From an uncultured Duodenibacillus sp. (GTDB lineage: Bacteria > Pseudomonadota > Gammaproteobacteria > Burkholderiales > Burkholderiaceae_F): DNA of 64,000 nucleotides. The stretch covers positions 26,392-90,391 of the forward strand of contig CALXQS010000008.1 in assembly GCA_944390715.1 (NCBI GenBank), given 5' to 3'. A model generated the notes under the pieces. That model saw only the letters and a list, made by a program, of their open reading frames with translations, searched no databases and was not told where the DNA came from. The first letter of the stretch is position 1. The number at the start of each line of letters is the position of its first letter. Positions 51,512-60,699 of this stretch are shown piece by piece. The translations under genes and the position numbers were made by a program.

Positions 51512-52669
51512 TCAAAAAGCAAAGCCCGCACCGACATACATCTGCACTGGGAACGGACGAAACACCACGTCGCCTTGCGGGGCAACATGATGGTAACGAG
51601 GAAACATCATATTGATGCCGGCCAATACCCGCACATGGTCTGCTACAGCCCATGTGCCGCCGAGCTGCACGACAGGAAACACTGAATCTTCGTCGATGCC
51701 GCCATCCTTTTGCTCCCACTTGCCGTACCCAATGCCAAGACCTGCGTGCATTCTCAAGGATTCAGCCAAATTGACGTGATACTGCAGTGCTGCTGCATAC
51801 GTCCTGTGTTCAAATGTTTTGTCTCTTTTGCCCTGGTACTTCGTATCGTGATCACTTTCGGCATAGGTCAAGTCGAGCGCCCAATTGAGGCCGAGAAAAT
51901 ATCTTGCCCCCAAAAGATAGCCCGCATCAGAGCTCACCATATAGCCGCGCTCTGTCGCAGAATCCGTCTTTTCCCGCATCCAGGCGCCATAAAGTTCAAG
52001 CTTGTTTGCAAAAGGCGAACCCTCGAATGTAGGCAACAGTCTATTTTCAATGCTGTCTGTTGCTACCGTGCCGTAGAGGAAAAATACATTCGTAAACGGA
52101 ATATAGGTCATATAAAGACCAACATCATCTGTTCCTGCCTTTACGACTGGCAGTGGCAATGGGATGGGAAGCCAGTGATAATCTTCACGAAACGTCAGCC
52201 CCAGCAGATAGCCCGCGCCAACATGATACTTTTGACTCACAGGCCAGCGCGCCACCCAGCTGTAGCCGATGGTGGGTTCCGGATAGTAGTGCGAATCGGC
52301 AAACACCAGCCCAAAGAGCATGCGCTCATTGCCTTTTTCGTCAACCACCGTACGCACAAGACCGCCGCCAAAAGGCAGAGCATTTTCTTCTGAGCGATTG
52401 TCGTAGTCAAACGCTGGGTGTTCGGTCCAAATACCAAAGGCCACGCCGTCTCGCCCTTTGTCGACAATCTCCCGAAAACCAGAAATCTGCGCTGCTGCAA
52501 ATCCTTCTGACGACGCAGCCAAACCACCAGGCAAAGTCGCTGCGGCGTCATCTAAAAAACTTGCCGATGCTGCTCCCGGAAAGATAAGAAAGATGCAAGC
52601 AGCCGAGAGCAAGTTTTTTCGAACAGCAACCGACAGGAAAGATTTTTCTTTTTGCATATGAAGGCTCAT
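51512..52669 (-). CDS. PagP-like lipid A acyltransferase barrel with an additional C-terminal barrel-like domain
   Basis: A 385-residue outer-membrane protein with a signal peptide (about 1-37). Residues about 70-203 match PagP, which moves palmitate from phospholipid to lipid A: WTEHPAF with a catalytic-like His84, then FGLVFADSHYY with Asp125-Ser126 (E. coli His33, Asp76, Ser77), then GAGYLLGLTFREDYHWLPIP and MTYIPFTNVFFLYG. PagP normally ends here, at about 160 mature residues. This protein continues for some 180 residues with alternating beta strands (GYLLGARYFLGLNWALDLTY, LRMHAGLGIGYGKWE, VRVLAGINMMFPRY) and ends in YVGAGFAF, a terminal Phe typical of barrel proteins. It could be one large barrel or two joined ones. 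Confidence 0.78.
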   Translation of the reverse strand: MSLHMQKEKSFLSVAVRKNLLSAACIFLIFPGAASASFLDDAAATLPGGLAASSEGFAAAQISGFREIVDKGRDGVAFGIWTEHPAFDYDNRSEENALPFGGGLVRTVVDEKGNERMLFGLVFADSHYYPEPTIGYSWVARWPVSQKYHVGAGYLLGLTFREDYHWLPIPLPLPVVKAGTDDVGLYMTYIPFTNVFFLYGTVATDSIENRLLPTFEGSPFANKLELYGAWMREKTDSATERGYMVSSDAGYLLGARYFLGLNWALDLTYAESDHDTKYQGKRDKTFEHRTYAAALQYHVNLAESLRMHAGLGIGYGKWEQKDGGIDEDSVFPVVQLGGTWAVADHVRVLAGINMMFPRYHHVAPQGDVVFRPFPVQMYVGAGFAF

Positions 52670-52887
52670 TTTTTCTCGAGGTCACTTTTTTTGTTGATCT
52701 GTCTTTCTGAAAAGGCAAGCTTAACAGGGGATGCTGCCTTCCAAAAATAAGAGCCCTCTGATTTATTGGCCACATCTCTGCAATTTTTTCCGCTGCACCA
52801 GTACCGACTTTGCCGCCTCCCTTCATAGACCAAAAATCTCGAGTGTGTATACTCAGTCAGTGACTCAACCTCTTGACTGTCTTTAGC

Positions 52888-53343
52888 ATGCCGACATTGA
52901 GCTTTCGACGAGCACTGTCTTGTTTTTCATTGATTTCACTTTTTGCTTCTGCCGCGACCGCTGCCGGCACAACAGCACTTGAAATCGGCTCTGAGAAAGT
53001 TGAGCTTGAAATTGCGTCAACAGCCATTGAGCAGCGCACGGGGCTTATGAACCGCAATTATCTTGCTGACAACCATGGCATGCTCTTTGTCTTTTCCGAA
53101 CCCAGAAGCGTCGCCATGTGGATGAAAAATACGCTCATCGACCTGGACGCTGCCTTTGTTGATCCCTGCGGCCGCATCCTCAACATTGAATCAATGAAAA
53201 AGGCAACGCTTGATTTGCATCGCTCGCGAGGACAGGCTCTTTTTGTGATTGAAATGAATTCCGGCTGGTTTGACAAGCACAACGTCTATCCCGGGCACCA
53301 AATCAAAGAGCTGTTCAACCCAAATTTCTGCAAAAAACTTTAG
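52888..53343 (+). CDS. DUF192 family secreted protein
   Basis: A 151-residue DUF192 protein with an N-terminal signal peptide (FRRALSCFSLISLFASAATA, cleavage near residue 26). The family core reads IEQRTGLMNRNYLADNHGMLF, MWMKNTLIDLDAAFVD and ILNIESMKK, with EMNSGWFDKHNVYPGHQI at the end. DUF192 proteins are small periplasmic or exported proteins of unknown function found in many bacteria and archaea. I use the ATG at 52888 rather than an upstream TTG. A TATACT at 52848-52853 may be its -10. It is followed by a hairpin and convergent sodB. Confidence 0.88.
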   Translation: MPTLSFRRALSCFSLISLFASAATAAGTTALEIGSEKVELEIASTAIEQRTGLMNRNYLADNHGMLFVFSEPRSVAMWMKNTLIDLDAAFVDPCGRILNIESMKKATLDLHRSRGQALFVIEMNSGWFDKHNVYPGHQIKELFNPNFCKKL

Positions 53344-53357
53344 GAAACATAAAAGCA

Positions 53358-53386
53358 AAGCGCGAGCCGACAAAGAACTCGCGCTT
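53358..53386. terminator. Hairpin between the DUF192 gene and sodB
   Basis: AAGCGCGAG (53358-53366) pairs with CTCGCGCTT (53378-53386) around an 11-base loop, in the gap between convergent genes. There is no strong T-run on the plus side, so termination efficiency is uncertain. Confidence 0.55.
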
Positions 53387-53452
53387 CGCATATCACTTCA
53401 TTTAGAGCCGCGGTTAAGCAACCACGGACTCTTTCATCAACACCGAACAGAC

Positions 53453-54100
53453 TCAGGCGCCGCAAGAACCGCAGCAGCAACCGCCTTCTTCCTTGCAGTT
53501 GCAGTCACAGGGCTCCCCAGCAAACCGACGCTGTGCAAAATCCCAATTCACAAGCTTCTCGAAGAAAGCACGGATAAAGGCCGCACGATCATTGCGGTAA
53601 TCGATATAGTAGGCATGTTCCCAAACATCAATGGCGAGGATGGGCTTCATGTGCTCGGTCAATGGCGTACCCGCATTTGAGGTTGAATAAATTTCAAGCT
53701 CGCCGTCCAGACGCTTGACAAGCCACGTCCAGCCCGAGCCGAAATTCGCAGCGGCTTCAGCACTGAAGCGCTCCTTAAAACCGTCAAAAGAGCCCCACTT
53801 CTTTTCAATGGCTGCCAGAAGATCACCCGTGGGAGCACCGCCGCCATTGGGAGTTAGGCACTGCCAGAAGAAGGCATGGTTGTAGACCTGAGCCGCATTA
53901 TTGAAAATCGGACCCTGGCTCGTCTTGATGATTTCTCTGAGAGATTCGGCCTCGTACTGAGTGCCCTTGATGAGATTGTTGAGATTGTTGATGTATGTCT
54001 GGTGATGCTTGCCATAGTGGTACTGCATGGCTTCTTCACTCAGTACAGGAGCAAGCGCGTTCAACTCGTACTTAAGTTTGGGTAAGACAAACTGGCTCAT
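53453..54100 (-). CDS. sodB: Superoxide dismutase [Fe] with Cys-rich C-terminal tail
   Basis: Converts superoxide to oxygen and hydrogen peroxide. Metal ligands are His28 (YHYGKHH), His75 (VYNHAFFW), Asp158 and His162 (DVWEHAYYIDY). NFGSGWTWLV and AQVYNHAFFW favour the iron type. The normal protein would end near NWDFAQRRFAG (about 194). Here 21 more residues follow, with seven cysteines at 198, 200, 202, 208, 209, 210 and 213 (PCDCNCKEEGGCCCGSCGA). This tail looks like a metal-binding or redox appendage. CAGGAGA precedes the ATG. Confidence 0.96.
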   Translation of the reverse strand: MSQFVLPKLKYELNALAPVLSEEAMQYHYGKHHQTYINNLNNLIKGTQYEAESLREIIKTSQGPIFNNAAQVYNHAFFWQCLTPNGGGAPTGDLLAAIEKKWGSFDGFKERFSAEAAANFGSGWTWLVKRLDGELEIYSTSNAGTPLTEHMKPILAIDVWEHAYYIDYRNDRAAFIRAFFEKLVNWDFAQRRFAGEPCDCNCKEEGGCCCGSCGA

Positions 54101-54345
54101 CGGTATTCTCCTGAATCAAACGTGTTGACATTGCGAAGACGCACGAGACCAATGTTCATGACAATCCCGTGACGCCTGTCTCTAATCATAAACTCTTCGA
54201 ACCGATTTACCCAAACGCTAGAGACTTTCATTTCGGCAGTGTTTGAACGCTAATCAAACACCAGTTAAGCGCTTTGCAAAAAAGCATCAACCAAGAAAGT
54301 TAAATCAGCTTCAAAACTCGCAGACAGATCAAAACCACAACGCCG

Positions 54346-55737
54346 TCAATGCTCTATCTGTTTGATTTCGGCCCTTGCACTGCCGTTTGAAAAGAGCAGT
54401 CCTATCTCCTGCTCGACCACCAAACTGCCGGCGTCGGCAATCGGCTTTCCTTCTGCATCCAATGCAAGGCAATAACCTCGACGCAAAACGCGCGCAACAT
54501 CAAGCGCCTGCAGACGTGCTGCCAAAGATTCCAACCGCTCTTTTTTCATCTGAAGCTGATGGTGCGCAACTTGAGAAAGCATTTCCTGCGCATGCAAAAG
54601 CCTGACCTTTTCTGCCGAGGCTTGCGGCTTTCGTGCCACAAGCCTCGCCTGAGAAATCCGCACGCGGTTTTGCAAGAACTCCAGCCGTTGCTGCATGGCG
54701 CGGGTATTGGCATCCTGCAGATTGTCGAGCTGCTGAGAAAGACGATCAATAAAGGCAAACACCAAACGCCTGAAGTCGCCGATGCCCGCAAGCCTTGTTC
54801 TAGCCTGAGCCAGAAGCGCACGAAGAGCAAAGCGCAGACGATTTGCCTTAGCAAGCCTCATGCGAGATATCTCAAAAGCTCTTTGCATCAGCACTTTTTG
54901 TCTCTGGCCAAGCTCTCGAACATGCAAAGCTGCATGAACCCAGCCATCAACAGCCTGCGCCGCAGCTGCCGTAGGCGTTGCCGCCCTGAAGTCGCTCACA
55001 AAATCCGCAATCGTAAAATCGACTTCGTGCCCTATGCCGGAAATGACCGGCATAGGCATGTCTGCGAGCCTGCGTGCAATTTTTTCTGAATTAAAGCACC
55101 ACAAATCGGCAATTGAGCCGCCGCCGCGAATAAGCAGCAAAACGTCCGCCTCGCGTCTTTCGGCGGCCTGCTGCAAAGCTTCGAGGATTTCTCCTTCTGC
55201 TGCTTCTCCCTGAACGCTTGTCGGATAAAGAATGACCTTTACCCACGGCGCTTTTAGCGCAAGCGTGCGCAACGCGTCGCGAAGCGCTGCGGCCTCCGGG
55301 CTCGTCACAATGCCGATCACAGATGGATAAAGAGGCAGTTTCTTTTTCCGCTCTGCCGCAAAAAGCCCTTGAGCCGCAAGCTTTTCTTTTAGTGCCAGAA
55401 ATTGAGCAAACAAATCTCCGGCACCTGCCGGCTTCATGGTGCGCGCAATGAAATTGAGCTGTCCGCGCGGCTCATACACATTGAGATTTCCACGAACCTC
55501 AACCAGATCGCCAATCTTTGGGGAAAAAGCCAAGCGCTGCGCATCTCGCCTGAAAAGCACGCAGCTCAAAAGAGCATCCTCTTTTCTGTCTCTGAGATCA
55601 AAATAGATGTGGCCTGATGGATATGCTTTGAACGAGCGAAGCTCGCCCTGAACAGCAATATCCCCCCATTGATGCAAAAGCTCCGCCTTGACGCTGCGCA
55701 AAACATCGGCAACATCAAACGGAGCTTGCTGGGCCAT
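54346..55737 (-). CDS. xseA: Exodeoxyribonuclease VII large subunit
   Basis: The catalytic subunit of ExoVII, which degrades single-stranded DNA in repair. The 463-residue protein has an N-terminal OB-fold (FDVADVLRSVKAELL, VQGELRSFKAYPSGHIYFDLRD), then the catalytic domain with VIGIVTSPEAAALRDALRTL and LLIRGGGSIADLWCFNSE and PVISGIGHEVDFTIADFVSD, then a long coiled coil (about 270-410). The ATG at 55737 gives the family start; a GTG at 55776 would add 13 residues and cannot be ruled out. The small subunit xseB is not adjacent. Confidence 0.95.
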   Translation of the reverse strand: MAQQAPFDVADVLRSVKAELLHQWGDIAVQGELRSFKAYPSGHIYFDLRDRKEDALLSCVLFRRDAQRLAFSPKIGDLVEVRGNLNVYEPRGQLNFIARTMKPAGAGDLFAQFLALKEKLAAQGLFAAERKKKLPLYPSVIGIVTSPEAAALRDALRTLALKAPWVKVILYPTSVQGEAAEGEILEALQQAAERREADVLLLIRGGGSIADLWCFNSEKIARRLADMPMPVISGIGHEVDFTIADFVSDFRAATPTAAAAQAVDGWVHAALHVRELGQRQKVLMQRAFEISRMRLAKANRLRFALRALLAQARTRLAGIGDFRRLVFAFIDRLSQQLDNLQDANTRAMQQRLEFLQNRVRISQARLVARKPQASAEKVRLLHAQEMLSQVAHHQLQMKKERLESLAARLQALDVARVLRRGYCLALDAEGKPIADAGSLVVEQEIGLLFSNGSARAEIKQIEH

Positions 55738-55841
55738 CTCTTTTGGGGATGCCCCTGGATACGAGTAATAAATCACGCGTCCAACGCATGAGGGCAGAAC
55801 CTGGGCAACAGACCAGACCGTTCTGCACTCGATTCGGTCGT

Positions 55842-56111
55842 TTAGCGGCGACGGGACTGGTTAGCAGAGACAGGTGCCTGAGCAGGGCGACCCTCGATAT
55901 GACGGAACGTAATGCGTCCCTTGGTCAGATCATAGGGAGAGAGCTCAAGCGAAACCTTGTCGCCAGCGAGAATTCTGATGTGATGCTTGCGCATCTTGCC
56001 ATTGGTGTAAGCGACAAGCTCATGGCCATTATCGAGCTTGACGCGATAACGGGCGTCAGGAAGCACTTCAAGCACCTGACCGGACATTTCAATAAGATCT
56101 TCTTTTGCCAT
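55842..56111 (-). CDS. infA: Translation initiation factor IF-1 (long form)
   Basis: An 89-residue IF-1 that binds the ribosomal A site during initiation. [56 protein letters not shown] sequence (split here as [37 protein letters not shown]) is the OB-fold core. About 17 residues are added at the C-terminus ([19 protein letters not shown]) compared with the 72-residue E. coli protein; some betaproteobacteria carry a second, longer IF-1 like this. It is not next to ribosomal protein genes. Confidence 0.94.
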   Translation of the reverse strand: MAKEDLIEMSGQVLEVLPDARYRVKLDNGHELVAYTNGKMRKHHIRILAGDKVSLELSPYDLTKGRITFRHIEGRPAQAPVSANQSRRR

Positions 56112-56482
56112 ACATCCTGTTCGCCCTAAGATTCGTGCTCAACATACAGAAAGCACCTGCTAAGAGCGAAGAATTGAATTGATAAATGATAGTTTCAAGA
56201 GACCGAGCTAAAAGCACGGCCAAAAAGAAAGCGCAATTGTAAACGCTCAGCCGTTGTTTTTGCTAGATCTTACAACAGTGAAGCTCAAACTCTTTTCGAC
56301 ATCCCGTCAATAGAGTCTTTGCTCTTAAGGCAGATGCCTGCCTCAACCGCTAAAATTCAAACATCATTCGGGAAACCACCATAACCATAAAATGACCCCG
56401 AGAGATCAGAGCTTGTTTGCGGGAGGGCAAAATCATCTCCGGCAAAAGTTGTGATTGCCTCAGAAAAGATTTTGGAGATGAC
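56112..56482. other. 371-base divergent gap between infA and hemG
   Basis: AT-rich gap holding the promoters of infA (minus) and hemG (plus). Candidate elements are TTTACA/TACAAT-like strings near 56238 on the minus strand and TAAAAT near 56387 on the plus strand; none has a convincing partner hexamer. No RNA gene or open frame of note. Confidence 0.45.
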
Positions 56483-57037
56483 ATGAAGAATGTACTAATG
56501 GCCTATTACAGCCATGCCGGACACACCGCGCGCATTGCACGCACCATCCAGCAGACCATTCAAGATGAGGGCTATGCCTGCGACATGATGGAGATGATGG
56601 AGTGCGTACGGGAAGGCGTCGACTGGAGCAAGTACGACATCGTCATCGTCGGCTCTCCCATCGTCTACGGCGTCTACAACAAAATTGTTTGGGAGTTCTG
56701 CGAAAAGTATCGCCAGGAGCTGGACGCTCTTCCCAACAGCTTTTTCAACGTCACGGTTGTGGCTCGCTCGCCTCTTAAGGCAACCCCGGAAGGAAATCGC
56801 TACCTGCAGAGATTTGTCAGCCGCTCTCCCTGGAAGCCCCGCGACCTGAAGTGCTTTGCCGGCAAGGTAGACTATCCAAATTGGAATCGTTTTGAGCGCT
56901 TTATGATTCAAATCATCATGCGCATCACCGATGGTCCCACTGATCCCAGCGTAACCATTGACTATACGGATTACGAAGATGTGAAGGACTACGCCCGTCA
57001 TTGTCTTCTGCTCGATAAACTGCAGCGCAGAAGATAA
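56483..57037 (+). CDS. hemG: HemG-like flavodoxin-family protoporphyrinogen IX dehydrogenase
   Basis: A 184-residue flavodoxin-fold protein of the HemG type, which oxidises protoporphyrinogen IX using FMN and the quinone pool. YYSHAGHTARIAR at the FMN phosphate loop, IVGSPIVYGVYN, FNVTVVARSPLKATPE and the HemG-typical WNRFERFMIQIIMRITDGPTD-like region match E. coli HemG by eye. The ATG at 56483 with GGAG six bases upstream is preferred to an upstream start at 56417. A general menaquinone-linked flavodoxin is the alternative. Confidence 0.88.
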   Translation: MKNVLMAYYSHAGHTARIARTIQQTIQDEGYACDMMEMMECVREGVDWSKYDIVIVGSPIVYGVYNKIVWEFCEKYRQELDALPNSFFNVTVVARSPLKATPEGNRYLQRFVSRSPWKPRDLKCFAGKVDYPNWNRFERFMIQIIMRITDGPTDPSVTIDYTDYEDVKDYARHCLLLDKLQRRR

Positions 57038-57132
57038 ATACTTTCTTAGAAAGACTTCCCTGGTATGTGCCAGCACTTCCAGGGCCGATTACAAAAGCCG
57101 GCAATGTCCGGCGCACTGTCTTGAAGTGAACT

Positions 57133-58824
57133 ATGCAAAACAAGACTTTACCGTGGGTTGCCCACTACCCTGAAGGGGTTCCCGCCGAAATCAACCCCGA
57201 CACATTTGCTTCGATCCCTGCGCTTTTTGACGAGGTTGCAAAAAAGCATGGCAAAACCAAGGCATTTGTCTGCATGGATCAAGCCCTTACCTATGACGAC
57301 GTCAACCGTCTTTCGAAGGACTTTGCCGGATACCTTCAGTCGCTGCCCAATCTAAAGCCGGGAGATCGCGTTGCGCTCATGATGCCCAATCTCTTGCAAT
57401 ACATCATTTCGCTTCTGGGCATTCTTCGCGCCGGCATGATTGCCGTCAACGTCAATCCGCTTTATACCTCCCATGAACTCGGCCATCAGCTGGCCGACAG
57501 CGGCTCGAAGGCAATCATCATTATCGAAAACTTTGCAAAGACGCTTCAAAACACATTAAGCGACACCCCCATCGAGCACATCATTACAACCAAAATAGGC
57601 GACATGCTCCCCTGGCACAAGCGCGTCATTGCCGATTTGGTTGTCCGGTACGTGAAAAAAATGGTGCCCGAATTTAATCTTCCGGGACATGTCAACTTCC
57701 GTACAGCTCTTGCAAAAGGCCGTGCAAGCGGCTTTACTCCGGTAGCGCTTAAAAACACGGATATTGCTCTTTTGCAGTACACGGGCGGCACCACCGGCGT
57801 AGCCAAGGGCGCCATGCTGACGCACAGAAACGTTCTTGCCAATGTTGAACAGACGGGTACCTGGATCAGCCAAACCTTTGAAGTCGGCAAAGAAATTGCA
57901 ATGACGGCTCTGCCGCTTTATCACATCTTCAGCTTTACCGCGACGCTATGCTTTTCCAAGAAAGCCGCCACGCAGGTCATGGTCCCCAACCCGAGAGATA
58001 TTCCCGGTGTCGTTGAACTGATCAAGAAATGGGATTTCTCCGTGATCCCGGGCGTCAATACGCTTTTTAACGCACTGCTCAACAACAAAGAATTCCGCGC
58101 ACATAAATTTTCAAGACTGAAGATGACCGTAGGCGGAGGTGCTCAGGTGCAAAAAACCGTGGCTGACCGATGGTTTGAAATCACGGGCTGCCATATTCTT
58201 GAAGCATACGGCCTCACTGAAACAAGTCCCGGCGTTTGCGGCAATCGTCCAAATTCTCCATGGGATGGCTCTGTCGGCTATCCGTTGCCCTCCACCCTTG
58301 TCTCCATACGCGGCGAACAGTTTAAAGATCTTGGTGTTTGCTCAGATCCCGAACATATTCCTGAACACACGGGGGAGATTTGTGTTAAAGGTCCGCAAGT
58401 CATGCAGGGGTACTGGGAAAAGCCGGAAGAAACCGCCAATGTATTTGTTGACGGCTGGCTCAGAACGGGCGACGTGGGATTTATGGATCAGAATGGATGC
58501 ATATCGATCACTGACCGCAAAAAAGATCTCATTATTGTCAATGGGCTCAATGTCTATCCGAATGAGATAGAGAGCGTCATCGCCTCTATGCCTGGCGTAC
58601 TTGAGTGCGGCGTCGTCGGCGTCAAGAATCCGCGAGTTGGCGAATCTGTCAAGGCTGTCATCGTGAAAAAGGATCCTGCCCTGACGCGCGATGACGTCGT
58701 AAAGTATTGCCGAGCACGCCTGACTGGATACAAGTGCCCTCGCACAATCGTATTTGTCAAGGCGCTTCCGAAAACAGCAGTTGGGAAAATTTTAAGACGA
58801 GAATTGGCTTCATTAAAAGAGTGA
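57133..58824 (+). CDS. fadD: Long-chain fatty acid CoA ligase
   Basis: A 563-residue acyl-CoA synthetase of the AMP-forming family. The P-loop-like YTGGTTGVAKGAMLTHRN, the A5 motif EAYGLTETSP and the hinge/A8 motif VDGWLRTGDVGFMD-NGCISITDRKKDLI and A10 PKTAVGKILRREL are intact. It activates long-chain fatty acids for degradation or membrane-lipid use. It is the last ordinary GC-content gene before the second AT-rich LPS cluster, ending 13 bases before the YrbL-like kinase. Confidence 0.95.
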   Translation: MQNKTLPWVAHYPEGVPAEINPDTFASIPALFDEVAKKHGKTKAFVCMDQALTYDDVNRLSKDFAGYLQSLPNLKPGDRVALMMPNLLQYIISLLGILRAGMIAVNVNPLYTSHELGHQLADSGSKAIIIIENFAKTLQNTLSDTPIEHIITTKIGDMLPWHKRVIADLVVRYVKKMVPEFNLPGHVNFRTALAKGRASGFTPVALKNTDIALLQYTGGTTGVAKGAMLTHRNVLANVEQTGTWISQTFEVGKEIAMTALPLYHIFSFTATLCFSKKAATQVMVPNPRDIPGVVELIKKWDFSVIPGVNTLFNALLNNKEFRAHKFSRLKMTVGGGAQVQKTVADRWFEITGCHILEAYGLTETSPGVCGNRPNSPWDGSVGYPLPSTLVSIRGEQFKDLGVCSDPEHIPEHTGEICVKGPQVMQGYWEKPEETANVFVDGWLRTGDVGFMDQNGCISITDRKKDLIIVNGLNVYPNEIESVIASMPGVLECGVVGVKNPRVGESVKAVIVKKDPALTRDDVVKYCRARLTGYKCPRTIVFVKALPKTAVGKILRRELASLKE

Positions 58825-58837
58825 TGATTGCGAGATT

Positions 58838-59428
58838 ATGCGCCCTGATTTCGGAAAAATTATTGGAAAAGGCAATACAAAGATTTGCTACCTCAACCCC
58901 AACAACCCTAAAACATGCTTTAAAGCAAGTCTAAGAAACAACTGCAAAGAGATTTTGAGAGAAATTGAATTTTTTCATTTTCTCCAAAGAAGAAACATTG
59001 AGTCAATGTATCTTCCTAAATACTACGGCTCTTTTCAAGATGAAGAGATCGTGGGATACGAAGTGGAGCTTTTTTGGGCTCAAGACGGGTCAGCGATGAC
59101 AGTTCTGGAGTTCCTAAAAATTGCAACACCATCCCAAATTTGTGATTTAGAGAAGAATTTGGACAATCTTAAAAATGAACTCTTGCAGAAAAATATTGTC
59201 TTTTCTGACTTGGCCCCTGGAAACCTGGCCTTGCGGCTCGATGCGGATGGTTCGATTACGCAGCTGGTGATGATTGACGGCTTTGGTTCGACAGAGTTTA
59301 TTCCGATTTCAAAATATTTCTCTTTTTTCGGAAGAAGTAAAATTCAAAGGCGGTGGAAAAAGTTTCTCAGCAGATACGAAATCGACAAACGTCGACTTTT
59401 CGGAAACTCAAACAAAGCTGGGAGTTAA
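58838..59428 (+). CDS. YrbL-family (PhoP-regulated network) kinase-like protein
   Basis: A 196-residue kinase-fold protein resembling E. coli YrbL. The N-terminus GKIIGKGNTKICYLNPNN is the YrbL nucleotide-binding variant, followed by a KASLR-type lysine and the catalytic loop IVFSDLAPGNLALR (about 121-134), where SD replaces the usual HRD, and MIDGFGSTEFIP as the metal-binding Asp. The role of YrbL is not established; its PhoP control in enterics suggests envelope or LPS modification. It is AT-rich and begins a second LPS cluster with GT9 and GT4 genes. Confidence 0.75.
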   Translation: MRPDFGKIIGKGNTKICYLNPNNPKTCFKASLRNNCKEILREIEFFHFLQRRNIESMYLPKYYGSFQDEEIVGYEVELFWAQDGSAMTVLEFLKIATPSQICDLEKNLDNLKNELLQKNIVFSDLAPGNLALRLDADGSITQLVMIDGFGSTEFIPISKYFSFFGRSKIQRRWKKFLSRYEIDKRRLFGNSNKAGS

Positions 59429-59496
59429 TATTGTTTGTCAGTTCACATCTGAAATATTTATAACAAATTTACCGTTCTTTCCAAGTCCCAGCAGAA

Positions 59497-60027
59497 ATGT
59501 CGTTTTTGGATATTATTCGTCAAATCAACAGAAAGCGTTTGATCAATCGAAAAGCCAGACTGTTTAAATCTGAAGACATTCCTCAAAAAAGAAATCACAC
59601 CCCCAAAGAAAAAGTCAAGCGTTTGCTTCTGCTTCATTTCCAAGGGGGATGGGGAGATTTTCTATATTTTTCTGGTTTGGTAAGATGTCTTATACACAAA
59701 GGACTTACCGTAACCATCGGCACTTCGCCAGATTTAATTCCCCGACTTAGCCAACTTCCTTTCAATCTGCAGATTTTTGACGCAACCTCCCACAACCCGC
59801 TTGATTCAACGCAATTTGACTGCGTATTGGATGTTGACTGGGTCGTCAATCGACATCATTCGCTGACTACAGTTAAAAGCCTAAATTGTTGGTCGATTAC
59901 ATGCTCAGATGTTTTGTCAAAGCTCAATCTTTTTGATCAATATATTGACTTTTCTACAAAAGCTCACATGTCAAAAAGATATGCTCTAGTTGTCGAAACA
60001 TTGACAGGGCAACCATGCTCACCGTGA
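59497..60027 (+). pseudogene. GT9 glycosyltransferase, N-terminal half (split gene)
   Basis: A 176-residue frame carrying the N-terminal Rossmann half of a family 9 (heptosyltransferase-type) glycosyltransferase: KRLLLLHFQGGWGDFLYFSGL is the family start, then VTIGTSPDLIPRL and CVLDVDWVVN. It stops (TGA at 60025-60027) just where the C-terminal half should follow, which is found in the -1 frame. Either a frameshift mutation or two separately translated halves. AT-rich. Confidence 0.7.
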
Positions 60028-60593
60028 TGCCTTTTATTTTCCTAAATTCCCCAGATTTATCAAGAGCGGAGAAGTTCATCGACAATTGTCAGATACCGCC
60101 CAGAGATTTTATTTATTTAAATACTATAGGGTCTGACGATGACAGAAAATTTTCCAAAAGCCAAATTCATTGCATCGTCAAAACGCTGCTTGATTTAAAT
60201 TTTGCGATTATTTATCACTCTCCAGGCTATGACCCCAGGCTTGCTTTTAAAGATCACGAAAAACTGTTGTTTCCTCTTCCTGAAGTAAGTTTTTTTGAAT
60301 TATCCGCTCTTGTTAGTCATGCCAAAGCCATAATCTCGCCAGACACTTCAATTGTCCATTTAGCGTCAGCCCTTGGCATTCCTGTCATGGCCGTCTTCTG
60401 CAAAAACGATTTCGACTATACAGGGAAATATTATCTTAGCGAGGTCTGGTCACCTCTTTCTCAAAAAAGCAAAATTATTGACCAATCTCCTTTAAGAAAA
60501 AACAAATCCTTGCAGCAAACAGGCATTCCAGACCTCAAAATTAATTTTGATCAAGAGATAAAAAGCTTCATCCGCGAACTGCAGCGACCTTGA
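60015..60593 (+). pseudogene. GT9 glycosyltransferase, C-terminal half (split gene)
   Basis: A 192-residue frame with the sugar-nucleotide-binding half: FIYLNTIGSDDDRKFSKSQ, AIISPDTSIVHLASALGIPVMAVF, typical of GT9. It overlaps the end of the N-terminal half by 13 bases in another frame. An ATG at 60015 has AGGG five bases upstream, so independent translation by restart is conceivable, but the first residues (MLTVMPFIFLNSP) do not look like a natural start. Together the two frames make one GT9-length protein (about 365 residues). Confidence 0.7.
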
Positions 60594-60699
60594 TAACAAA
60601 TCGTTTGCTCCACCGTTTTTTTAAATTTCTATCATGCTCATCCATTCACGCATAAACAGGATAATTTCTGCAAATTCTTTATAGAATACTGATGATATT

